Below the pieces are notes generated by a model. It searched no databases. It saw nothing but the letters and a program-made list of their open reading frames with translations, and was not told the DNA's origin. From Stropharia rugosoannulata (Eukaryota > Basidiomycota > Agaricomycetes > Agaricales > Strophariaceae), in contig JANCIK010000002.1 of NCBI GenBank assembly GCA_028532985.1, forward strand, positions 930,001 to 994,000: DNA of 64,000 bases. The letters run 5' to 3'. Below are positions 46,381 to 58,443 of the stretch, piece by piece (the first letter of the stretch is position 1; the number at the start of each line of letters is the position of its first letter). Made by a program: the position numbers and the translations under genes.

Positions 46381-48991
46381 TGCTGCCTGTGTCTTTGAAT
46401 TGCTCGCTGCGACGGCGCACTGTGCGGCCGCGATTGAGGAGAGGAGTACTTTTTCTTTTTCTTTTTTCTTGTTCGGCCATGATGCGGGTTTGCTTACTGT
46501 GGTTTGTGTTCTGCAAATATGTATTTCATTCATTTTAATCTATGGTCGTGCTTTGGAAAATTCCTGTTATCCTGGTCTCACCCATACCTCTCGCCGCTCC
46601 TGCTACTTCTTGTTCTGATTGTTCCCCAGCTTCAGTCAACTAAAACGCCTCGGGCTATGCGTGTCCACTTTCCCACTCTGAGGCCACTTGTCTGCTGCTC
46701 CGCTGCCCTGTCTGACCGCTTCAGCTTGCTTGTCCAACACTACTGCCCACCTGCGGAGATTGGGTGAACGTGGGAGTCGTATAGGGCGGTACCTAGAAAT
46801 CGCGGCAGCGCTGCACCTGAGGGTACTCGCTGACCCGTGCTCGTGCCGATCCGCGTCCGCATTTTCCTCCTTTTCTCCCCTTCCACCCCTGCTTCATCTT
46901 CATCCCGGCACCCATCCACATTCCACACCCACACTACATTCTACGGGCCATGGGACGAGGCTCTCCGGCCGGACTTCCGCAGCATGACAAAAATCATGCT
47001 GCTCAGCAAGGATTTGGGCGACGTACTGTACCACCTCGCTCCAGTCTTCTAGGCCGGGGGCTAGACCTGACCGACACGGAGAACGGCAACCGGAGTCCGA
47101 GGCTGAGTCAAAGTCGATGGATTGGCGAGGGAGGCCGAGTTTAATGCACAAGAGGGAGTCGATCTCTCGGAGTGTCATGGAGAGGGTGGGGAGGGTAGGC
47201 AGGGTACAGTATGTTAACACGGATACAGGGAAACACTTCAAGACAGAATTTCAGTGAAGGAGATACATAGAAGAAATGATGGCTTGCACTACGTATCTTA
47301 CCGTGAATAGTCGGTGCAAGCATCGTAATTCCTAGTGCGCAGACCCGCAATATGGTGGATTGAAAGGCGACGGAGCAGTATAGAGTGAAGAGGGTATGGG
47401 GCATACAGAGACAGGGCAAGTAACTTGTAAAGATGGATTCGGAGCGTGCGCATGCATACTGTATGTGGTTCGTGTTAGTGCATCAGTGCTGGTGCGTACA
47501 GTGAGGCTTATACATGGGCTGAATTATGCAAAAGGTGAGCCGTGCGCTGTGTATACTGGCTGGAGCTTGGGTACCGTCTGTGTTTACTGGTCACCGGTCA
47601 AGGGGTAGGCGGCCAGGCAAACCTTGACAAAGTTTGCAGGCGGCCGGCTGCTTTAGCGAGACTTGAAGTTGAAAGGTGACTGATGAACATTGATTGTCAG
47701 GCCGTTAGAAGCTGAATGGACCGAGTTAGGCTGTCCAGGCTTGTTCAAGAAAGTAGGACGCTTTGAGAGCCAGCTTCATATGTTAAGTTACAGACCAGAT
47801 CGATGCAGAAAGGTCTGTGCTCCCTACTCTTCTTGCCAGTGAGAAAGAGAGCTAGCGATGGGAACAGTGATGTGAGTGTGGGTCTGAGTGCGTCAAGGGT
47901 AGCAGGTCAGAGACAAGTCACAACATGAAATGGGCGATGCATGAGTCAGGCATGTATTATGTGTCTCAATGAAGGCAGGATTTCGGACATTGGTCATGGT
48001 TGGTTTCCTATCTCAAGAAGGTCGAGAATGAGCTAGTTGAGCATAACTGGCGTGAGGTGAGAGCTGTCACCGTGAGGGTGATAGCTGAGTAAACGAGGAT
48101 GGGCGTGCCTAAGCAGTCAAAGCAGGAGATGAGGGCACGAGAAGCTGAGATTTAAATCAAGGGAACAGGGAATTGACAGGCCCGAGTGGGCAGAGAGCCA
48201 GGTGAAATGCACAGATGACAGGAGCGTCTCGAAGTGAGGCGGGGCGCGAAGGCAGGAGGCCATGTCATCCTTTTGTTCAAGTTTTCCGGATTTGCCGGCC
48301 CGCTTGGTATATGCATTACTTAATAAGGTCCTGAGAATTTGCCTGCCTCCCCCTGCCCCAAAGCTCGTCCCAAGCGCTGTGGCAACTCTCGCACAACAAT
48401 TTTAGCACATACCGCAGCTCAAGCGCTCATCGGTCTTCTAGACGCTCCATAACAAGCCTGACGTGCTTTCCGCCGGCTTGTGCGGAGTTTTTGGTCGCTA
48501 GGGCCAAAGTACAAATTGAACGCAATGGCCCCGATATAAATGAGTGTTCCAGATAATCATGCGGCAGAGATATAATCAACCAAGTTAAGGGCATTAGTAA
48601 AAACCTGCGTGCAGCAGCCTGCTTGAAGCACAGCTCTTCCAAAAATAGGAATTAGTGAATGAGGCTGTAAATCACTGTGATTTGCGGGGATGTAAAAGGT
48701 ACGACTGACGGACACTAAGAACCATTCTCAAGTTCCAGTGTATTAATTCTCAAAATTCCGGAACTCAGAGACCTCAGAGATAAGTACTTAAGTGTTTGCA
48801 CGTCCAACCTCCCGTGACTACATCCAAATTAGTCTGACATAACACCAGCTGACAACCAGAGCACAGCACCTATCAATAGCAAAGTCACACGGAAAGAAGT
48901 ACTTAAAGCAACCTAATGATCGCAACAGTTGTACGTTGCCCCCCTCTGCTCAGAGACTCAGACAGCCACATCAAAATTTCTGTATCATTTA
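46381..48991. other. Duplicated non-coding block, no intact gene
   Basis: Parts (46400-47200) resemble 61150-61680 and 53690-53900, sharing a segment that reads like GLDLTDT on the plus strand and short MARFAAVLEE-like pieces. These look like decayed copies of one small gene. The remainder (47600-48400) shows no gene. Confidence 0.45.
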
Positions 48992-51329
48992 ATGACATCC
49001 ACAGGTTCCCAAAAACGAGGTCCAGGTAAGTAAATTGAAACACATTGCCTATATAATTAGACCAAACATCCTCGAATAGAATCCACAAGTCCCTCGCTCA
49101 CGGAATCAGCTGGTGAGATGGCACCAAAAACGCGCGATATACTGAAGCTAAGAACAACATATAGGAGTCAATGCACGCGGGGCGGCTCTCTTGGCGAGCC
49201 TCATTGGATTCTTCAGACCTACAACTGCAAGTGAGTGAAGGACTTCGGTGCCGCATAATAAATGTATTAAATGGAACGCCTACATACTTCTTGCATACAG
49301 GTTCGGATATTACCCGTTTGTGCACATCCGCCGAGGGTCAACAGCTCCTAAAGACCCTAGGCAATTTCGTAAGCCTAGTGGTTAATTCCGGAGTACACAA
49401 TGAATTTGAAGGGCAAGAAGGCACGTCTATATTTCTGTACAGCTGGCATGCCGACTTATTTTCCTATCAGATGTTGGCCCGTCAGAGGTCGAGGAACATT
49501 TCCTTGAAGACCAGTGTGAGCAAATTTTATATTAAGATTCTATTGGTCGTTTCTAACACAAATATCTTCAGCTAATGAGACTCTCTTGGCGACAGAATCA
49601 CTCTCGGCTGAAAATGAATTTTCCCTTTTGTCCAATTTGGCTGATTTGTACCCACCTCCACCTCCATATGGTGCGTTTTAAATCTTCTATATATTTACTC
49701 TAATTAAATTTTGTCGCTTCAGAACTTCCCAGAGAGCTAATCGACGAAGTCAACAATCATGTATTCAACAAAATGCCAATCCGCATGATCAGCTTTGACA
49801 CAAATGGGAACAATTGCACTCTAGTTGAATGCAGTGAACTGGTTGAGATTATTCTCGCGCGTATAAAGGCCGACTATCCATCAGAACGTAAACTTAAATG
49901 AGACATGACGCGGGCTCATAGTCACACATTCATTTTGACCAAGAAATGCTGCGGGTATGCCATCCTCTCGCACACCTGGCTGCGCAGCATGCCTGGAGAC
50001 ATCATTTTTCATGACTGGGCCACCCGCACGCTCCCTCAGAATGCTCCTGGAAATGATAAAATCTCCAACTTCTGCTCTGTCGCAGCACTCGAGCACAACG
50101 TGCGATTTGGCTGGATGGATACCGTCTGTATAAACAAGGAGAGTAGCTCTGAACTAGACGAGTCCATTCGGTCAATGTACAAATGGTACCAAGCAGCCAA
50201 AGTCTGCATCGCATACTTAGCCGATACACTTGAGTTTGCGGAGATCCCAAAGGATACCTGGTTCACGCGGGGCTGGACGCTGCAGGAATTGCTGGCAAAC
50301 AACAGCATTTATTTCTATAACCGTGACTGGGCGGAGCTTCACTCTGGCCCAGACTTTACAGAGCACTTGAACAATCCCTTGTTCTGTCCATCATATCAAA
50401 TTCGAAGGGCTATTCTGCCACAGATACAGTATCAAATATTTGTTGCAACATCCATTACACCCACAGAGCTCCTTCAAAATTTCGATTTATACGTTGTCCC
50501 AATCTGCAGAGTTATGGAGCTGGCAGCAAGGCGCAAGGTGACCCGTGCGGAAGACCACATCTACTCCTTGATGGGTCTACTTAGAGTTAACATTCCCACT
50601 GCATATGGCGAAGGGCCCCAGAGTGCATTAAAACGAATGATTCGTGAAATTATGCTCTCCCGGCGGAATTTTCTGGATCTCTTCAACCACACCAATGATT
50701 CTTCCATTTTGCCACAAAATGTCACTGACTACATTGGATGTAGCAAGACTGCTCGACAGGTTGTTGTACCAAAAACCCCACTGGTGCTGTCCCACTGTTT
50801 GGGCGTCCACGCAACATTGATTGCGATCCCACTATTTAACAAAGATTTATATCTGGACTTCCCTGCCAATAATTCTATGGATTTTATATCTTTTGGGCAT
50901 AATTACTATTCTCCACTGGACACTGGCAGCGCCTCAACTGAGTGGATTTCACGCCTTGAGCTCCAACTCAGTGCACAGAGCATAAAGTTGGATTACAAAA
51001 AAGACTCTCCTTTTTATTTTCTTGCAATACTTGAATCGGAAATTGATCAAGACTGCGATACTCTCCGTGTATCAGTTGGCGAAAATGTCGGGATACGTGT
51101 GTTCTCTGATTCGCCTTATCCCCCCCCCAATGTTGAAATTGCCAGGATATCCCTTACAGATATAAAGCCCTCTGATCCATTATTTTTCAACAAGTACTCC
51201 GGTCTTGAAGGGCCAGTGCGGATAAATCTCTCTTACAGCGGACCCAATGTATCAGATGGCATACTTACACTTACCACAGCAGAAGCAAAGAAGATGGGTT
51301 TCAAAGTGATATCAACTTATTTCCGTTGA
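48992..51329 (+). pseudogene. HET-domain gene copy 2 with premature TGA
   Basis: Start MTSTGSQ at 48992; small 5' exons include a helical segment (ALLASLIGFF, then SSDITRLCTSAEGQQLLKTL). The main exon from about 49725 carries the HET domain: YAILSHTWL, WMDTVCINKESSSELDESI and DTWFTRGWTLQELLA. HET domains trigger cell death when incompatible fungal hyphae fuse. TGA at 49899-49901 interrupts the frame just before the HET domain, where copy 3 has a sense codon. An ATG at 49905 could allow a shorter 474-residue product starting at the HET domain. Confidence 0.82.
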
Positions 51330-52184
51330 TGGATGGTTCATTTTGGGTTAATTATCTGGTGGCTGAACATACATAGGCTCGCTATGAATACAGGATGTAC
51401 ACTTTATCTGACCAACTATAATCTTATTTATGCAGAAGGGTATGATAACAAGGGTAGGTCACAGTGATATTAGCAGACAGCTTGCAGATAGCACTATGAG
51501 CGTTTCGAAAGTGTGGGAATCGTAGTCTGTTCAGTTCCTACTTTGCCTGACCCCGGCCAGGGCCTACTTTGTGCCCGCCCTCTTGCGCAGTCCAACTCCC
51601 ACTCTTGAGGCGCAGCACGGTCCAGCTGTCCTGAAAGCTCGACGCCTTGCCCCTTCCGGCCAACCAACAAGCCAACCATGCGCCATAACTACTCGCCCGC
51701 TTGCCTGCTCTTCCAATCGTCTGACACTGCTCAGTCATCTCCTTATGCCTTGCTTTGTCCTCATCTCCATTCCCAATTTGCTCTTATCCCAACCCCGCAT
51801 TTATGGATGCCTCACCCCTGCTCCATCCGTATGCACAGGCCCCGGTGAAGGACCTTGTTTGGGTCTGGTCAAGTGCTCAGTGATGGCCCGTTTGTATGTC
51901 CTGCTAGAAATGATCTAACACAACACAACCAACAACCACAACAAAAACACACAACCAATCTCAAACAAATGCTTCTTTAATGCGAAGTCGGGGGTCTATG
52001 TACAAAAGAAAGACACAGCTGTCTTTTATAATATAAGCCGGGTAAACATTTTCTTAACACAAAGACTCAGCCCAAGGGCGTGGTAGTGTAGTGTGATAAG
52101 TGTAGTTTGTATGCGTATAACGCGAGGTGCTCGAATGAGACTTAGTCTGACACGACAATCAGAAAGAGAACTGAAAACTGTTTA
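51330..52184. other. Duplicated downstream flank, no gene
   Basis: 51480-51700 matches the flank of copy 3 (60900-61150), sharing CACTATGAGCGTTTCGAAAG. From 51915 the sequence is A/C-rich and unrelated. Confidence 0.5.
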
Positions 52185-52342
52185 ACCGCTCCAGGTATGT
52201 GCGCGACGACACTGCCTGCAAAATAACCGCTCCAGGTATACACGTAGTGTTGCCTGCAAAATGACCGCTCCAGGTATGTGCGCGACGACACTGCCTGCAA
52301 AATTAAACCGCTCCAGGTATACGTTAAACGTTGCCTGCAAAA
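52185..52342. repeat. Four-unit minisatellite
   Basis: Units of about 38-43 bp start with ACCGCTCCAGGTAT (52185, 52226, 52264, 52307) and end TGCCTGCAAAA. Units 1 and 3 match each other better than units 2 and 4, an alternating higher-order pattern. Confidence 0.85.
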
Positions 52343-52859
52343 CTGCTTCCAGACTCAAGACTTAGTCAAGTAATCTGTCAAAAGCTTTGAACTCTCTCTA
52401 AACTCGCAGTGAGGACTTTAACCGTATATATTCACTCTAGGTAAATCTACTCGGGGGAACCTGCTATTCTACGTTACATGCTGGAGTATTTATACGTTTC
52501 TGGGAGACGGGTTTTCATAGGCGCCCGGAGGCGTTCTCTACTAAAACCTCGCACCCGATTGGTTTGTAGGTCCATACGGTTCTGCCCGTTTAATTACATT
52601 TTAGTCGTTCTAGATGAGTGGAGTAAGAATTTGAAATAACTGAAAAAGGATAGATTCTGAAGGCTTGTCAGGAACGAGCCTATTTTTAGAACGGTTAAAC
52701 CGTCTTTCGGTGCCTGGGCGTCTGTCTGCCTCCTGAGTACAGTCAGTTTTACTACGCCTTGGCTTTTTGGAATGTAAGCCGGGACAGAGTTACCCCACTG
52801 GTGAGTCATCTTGCCTCCGACTGTACCCGCTTTTCAGGGTCTATCAGGCTCCTGCCAAA

Positions 52860-53545
52860 TAGCCCGCTATATTCCCTCTGTATGGCCAGTACGAGGCCCC
52901 ACTAATTAGCCCGATAGAACTGTCTAAGTTTATTAGCCCGGCTTATTGACCTTTGCTAATTAACCCGGTATAACGTTCAATCAAACAGCCCGGTATAATG
53001 ACTAAGTCATTTAGCCTGGTATAATGCCTAAGTTAAATAACCCGGCATAATGATTTGCTTTTCCTAATCTCTCGTTTTCGATGGCTGGTTTTTAGAAGAC
53101 TGACCCGCTATAAGTCTCTAGTCGAGTTTCTTCGTTATGGTTGGTGTCATTTAACCCGGTATAATTTAACCCGGTATAATGCCTCTGCCTTTGCACCCTG
53201 TTTAACCCGCTTATCTGACTTCCTCGAAATTGACGACATTACTAAGTGTATTTCTTGGGCAGTAACTTTACATTTAGCCCGGTATAATTATACCGGGTTA
53301 AATGCAAAGCGTACCTGTGCCCTCCTTTATGCCGGGCTTATTATTATTCTAACTTTAAGCCGGTCAGATGCGCTTATAAGCCATACTGGTCATGCAACTA
53401 AGTCCAACCGTAAAGGCTTATTAACCCGCTTGTTTAAAGTCTCTTGGTTTACTCTCCAGTTAAGTTCTTTAACATGGACAGTTACCGTCGTCACTTTTAC
53501 TTAAGCTTTTAGTGTGGTTTCGCTTATAGTTAAAATAGCCCGCTT
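52860..53545. repeat. Array of dispersed TTAACCCGGTATAATG-like motifs
   Basis: About 16 degenerate copies of (T)TAACCCGGTATAATG / TAGCCCGCTTA in direct orientation with irregular spacing (for example near 52962, 52988, 53013, 53040, 53153, 53165, 53206). A near-perfect palindrome sits at 53274-53307. No gene is visible. Confidence 0.75.
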
Positions 53546-56500
53546 AATTGATTAAGTGGAGGTCTACACTTGTCTTCGTTATTCTCTGTCTCTCATTGGG
53601 TCATACTGAAGTCTTTAATACAACTTTAATAGTCTAGACTACTGCAATGATAGGATTTGTAGTAAAATCGCAAAATTTCATGGCCAGGCACTTAGGTGCC
53701 CTATCACCGGGAAAACGCTCTCGAGATCCTTCACCGACTCCCTCAAGATGGCACTGGACATGGATGTGCACGACGCAGTGCGCGACCTTGCCCAGACCTT
53801 TCGAGCTGCGGGGTTGGATCTGACTGACACTGTCCGAGTCAAAACTGAGGTTAACGCTCGGAGTGCATATATAGAAAGTAAAAGCAGACTGTCTGTTGGT
53901 CAATGATGCGTGATTTTGGGTGGGCCTGATGCATATGAAGGGATGGGCGCGCCCGCGTTTCGCGTTATCTTTGATCGCAAGGGGAAGGCGTAGGCTTGGG
54001 ATTATTCTCATCGGGAATGGAGACTTATTTAATTTGTTTTGAAGAAACTCATGCAGGAGCTGCAGAACCTCGCCGCGCTCGTGAAGGCCGCGACAAGAGC
54101 GCTGGCAAGCGCCATAGCTGGGGAGGAGGGGGAAGCATAAGGTGTCAGTGACCGGTGTGTATGCATGGGGTATGTTATTGGGAGTGCGAGTGCGATTGGC
54201 ATTGGGATTGCCACGGGTGAACAATTTTTAAAGTGAATGCAAGTGAAGGACATGGGAATAACAATAACTTACAGTACATACCTTGCTGTTCATGGTGGGT
54301 GCGAGCAGTAGTGCACAGCCCTGCACTATGATAGGAAAAGAGTCGACTGAGAGGGATGGGATGGGTACCGAGGATAGAGGGAACAGGGAGAGTGCGGCAC
54401 ATAGTGCCAGTACAGACAGGATTCAGCGCAGGCAGTCAGTTCCATATTCAATATTTATAAAAGCCGCGCCTTCTATTCCGAGTTCATTCCTCTTGTTTTT
54501 AATTTCCCCTTCCTGTTATTCCTCCCATCCCGCCGTCCTTAATGACATATTACTCATCCCTTACCTCCCTGCTTGGGAGTCAAACGGCACGTATTAGCTG
54601 TGGCCGGGGCGGCCTCTCCTGCCCAACAGGTGGGTAAATATTGTGCCCAGAGCAATTCCTGCCCAACAGGTGAGTAGAGGGTGCGCGGGTAGTCGAGGAC
54701 ACGGAGTGGGCTTGTGTAGAGAATTTATGCTAATTATAGACAGGGATGCAAATGGCAGAGTGGGCGGGTTGTAGATGGATGACGTGAAGCGAAGGTGGGA
54801 CAGTGGTTAAGAGCGCAGGAGAAGTCAGACAAGGGTCAACGAGCAGAAACTGAGACAGGGCAAGGTAATAGTCATAGAATTGCTGTACTCAAGCACGGTT
54901 GCACATCAAACATGTCAACGTCATCCTTGAGCTTGAGTATCTAGCACACGATAGAGCCGTGCAGCGAGCATGCAGATCACATAGAGCGCAAAATGCTGCA
55001 GTGACAAACCTGAGGGATGGCGGCACGATATACATTCGTCCGGCACGACGACCTGCCTGACAACATGCTTCCAAGTAGGCAAGCCTCGGAGTAAGCTGGC
55101 CAGCGGGGGCAACACCAGAGGGGGCAGATAATGGAAACAATGTAAAAGGTGGAGACCAGGCGTGTCGTGTACCTCAGATACTGGAAGTAGTGTTAGTAGT
55201 AGATGGCTAACAGGAGTGGGCAAGGAATGCTCCATAATCCAGAGCAGCGGGAACGAGTTGTGGCCAGGCAGCGAGGCAGCGACTAGCATGACATGGAGAC
55301 GAGCAAGTCAAAACCCAGTATACCTACTGAAAGTTCGTATGTTACCCTCCAGTCTCTATGATGCCCTGTTAACATTGTTTACCTAGGCATTGAAACCGTC
55401 TTCTAAACCCCTACTACAATGTCAGTTAACGAGGGAGACAAAATTACAGACCAGGGCGAGGTCGCGAAAGATGTTGTGCCAGATGCTTGTCGAATCTCAT
55501 CTTTGCTGTGCTGCGGGGGTAGGCAACAGAGCCGAATAACATGGTCAATGCAGGAGACGTCGGGGGGCGGGTTCTTCTGTTTGAAGAGGCGTCACAGTAG
55601 TTGGTTTGCAGAGGGTCAGGACTCAGGAGGTGGGCCAGTTGAGCGTAACAAGAGACGGCTGAAAGCATGAGAGGATCATAGCAAAGTGGATGAGGCAGGC
55701 AGTGGGCGCGGCTGATCTGGACAGCAGGACAGGGGAAATGGGGCGACACTGCATAGAGGACAATGGGGCACAACGGGGATGGATGGAGGCAGGTGAGGAG
55801 TGTTTGTGTATGTGTCCAGACTCCAAGCCTAGGTTAAACAATGAATAAAAAGTGTAGGAAAACACAAGGCAAAAGTAGGGAGATCTTACAGTCAGCACCC
55901 GAAACCAAAAAATCGAGAAAAACGCGTACATCTCTCCCCAGAACGGCAGAAAGCGCATCGGTATTCGCACGTGTCCACGAGCATCAGGGATATCCATTCA
56001 CCTCGAGGAAGAGGCGCACAGGATGAGAGAGCTGTTGACTGGCGCGCGAGACGGCCGGGATGGAGACAGGCGGGCACTGTTATGAGATAGGGGTGGGCAA
56101 AGTGCCGGGCAGAGTGTCGGGTACAGGCGTCTCGATGGCGGGGTAAGGCTAGGTGCGCAGGCGGGCGGTTGTGTCATCGTGGTTCGTCCAAACGGTAACA
56201 GAGGCAACGGCGGCAGCTGTTCATGTTGTCCGGAATCTCCGGCCTGTCTGTCCGCCATGTCCGAAGGCCGTCGGGATGGGGGCGGGAGACAGGCAGGCGC
56301 ACGCAGGGGCCCGGAGTTGATATCTACTCACAAGCATAGCTCATCCCATCCGCAGCTCCGTTCATTTGCTACCATGGTAAGCTTCTCCACGCTCACATAG
56401 CACCACACCTGCCCGTGTCGGCCCTTCTCACCAACTCAGCGTGCTGTCCTGTCAACTCCACACCTCAATGCGTCCACCATGACACTTCTTGCCCGAGGTC

Positions 56501-58443
56501 ATCAATGCATGCCGCAGCTCGACAGTGTTCCAGATACTCAAGGACAAGCCTGACATGCTCGCCGCATAGTGCACTTCCCGGCCGTGCTCAAGGAATGCAA
56601 TGAGTTTTGTTTCTTTTTATCTTGCGTGCCGTGCCTCCAGGCTCCTCACATGCTCCCTTTGTCCTGAACGCTTGACTTCTGGCCGTCTCCGTTTGCAGCT
56701 TGCTCTTCTACGTCTGCTCCGTCCGCTGCCTTTCGTGCTGCTGGCTCTCTCGCCTCCGGATTACCAATGCATCCACCATCTGCCTTAAAATATTTGTGGA
56801 TCTACCTGTCCACGCACTCTGAATTGCTCCGACTCTCGTGCCCTCCACGGGCCCTCAATCTATCCATCCATTCCTCCCCATCTCATCTCGACACGTCGAT
56901 TTATATTCATCCCCATCTGCCCCATATCTTGTCAAGACCGCAATTGACCGCAAATCTATGTTACTTCTCCGTGTTGCTATTCCCTTCTGCGTCCACTGGC
57001 CTTTTGGCTCCCCAATGCACATGCTGTCGTCCTTCCACCATATACACTGGCGGGCGGTACACATTTTAAGCTCGCACTCTTCCTGTGTTTCTTCTATCGG
57101 CAGCATGTCTGGATGCTGCCTGCTCTCCATACCTTGGCATAGGGCGCAACACCTTGCCTTACCGCCAATATCACTATCCACGTTCGACATTTACAAAACT
57201 CAAGATCGTTGACACTGTACTAAGCAAGCCATGCTTTTGTTCTATTTCATTTTTACTAACTTCTTCTCGTTTTAAGTGACACTGTCGCGCACTGCGAGCT
57301 CCCAACATTAGTTTCTGTGAATAAATTAATTCACCCGCTCGCTCCAGTATCCGCTAGTATGCTATTCCAAATGTAAAAGGTGCGGTACTCATTCCTTCGG
57401 ATCCTTCTTTGACTGACCATATCTGATGATTATATCAGTGAGCGTACGAGGAATTGTCGTCCCGGACCTGCATGCGGATATAGGGCGGGAGGCAAATACA
57501 CGCGTCGTGGAGGGGGTTGGGCTAGCGACAGGATGCACAGGCAGGGTGCTGAGCTGCGGCTGGTGGAGGACAGGGTAGGGGTAGACAGGGTCTGGGAAAT
57601 GTCATTGTTGGTGTGGGGATGCAAGGTATTGGACAGATGTTCAGTTGGGTAGCCCGGATTGTCTCATCATTGTGGTCTCTGCAAAAATAGTGTCATCCGA
57701 GTCAACGGCACGCCCACTCGCTGTCCGGGTGAGCCAGTCCGCGTTCGCGTTATTCCTCATAATCTGCTTTTAACGTTCAATGTTCAACGTTCAACATTCA
57801 CCCGTGTATTGCATAGACGACCTTATCATAAAATAAATTGTTTGCTTAGACCGTGTTTTGTACATACAAATCCCCAGACATGCGCCAAAGCCAGCTACGC
57901 AAAGACAAACTATCCATATCCTTGATACGGCGCGTCTGTACACCTGACTCCTGAGATCTATACATCCATCCGGGCATCTGGCCAGGAACTTAACGAGTCT
58001 ACATAATGTTCGGCACCCCAAAGTAGCTCGTGTTAATCACCGACTTGCGTGCGGCCTGCAGGTAGGCCTGCAGGTAGCATAGCCTCTGCTCCAAAAATAA
58101 TAATGAGCAAAACGACTAAATAACTATGCCTCGAACACGGCATATCAGCATTATCACATTCCACGAAAAAGAACGGTTTCTTTCTAAATGATACTAATTG
58201 TCAGAATCCGAGAACTCAGATGTCCAACAGAAACCAGGTATTTGAGCATTCGACCTCCCGCGACAGCATCCAAATTTATCTGGCATGTCTCAGCTGACAC
58301 CCAGCGCACAGCATCTATCAATAGAAAGACCGCATGGCAAGAAGTACTTAAAGCAACTTAACCCACGATCGCAACAGTTGCACGTTGCGCCCGTCTCTTC
58401 AGACACTCAGACAGACACTTCCAACCATCCTCTCTGATATTCG
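53546..58443. other. Duplicated, decayed intergenic blocks
   Basis: No intact gene seen. 55650-56310 matches 63200-63920. 53690-53900 and 56440-56600 contain pieces related to 46400-47100 and 61150-61680. 58000-58443 is the duplicated promoter flank of the HET gene, matching 48700-48991. Confidence 0.5.

Noticed and set aside
53055..53504. 149-codon frame in the CCCGGTATAAT array
   Set aside because: Its codons are just translated repeat motif (LTRYNLTRYN) with no other support.
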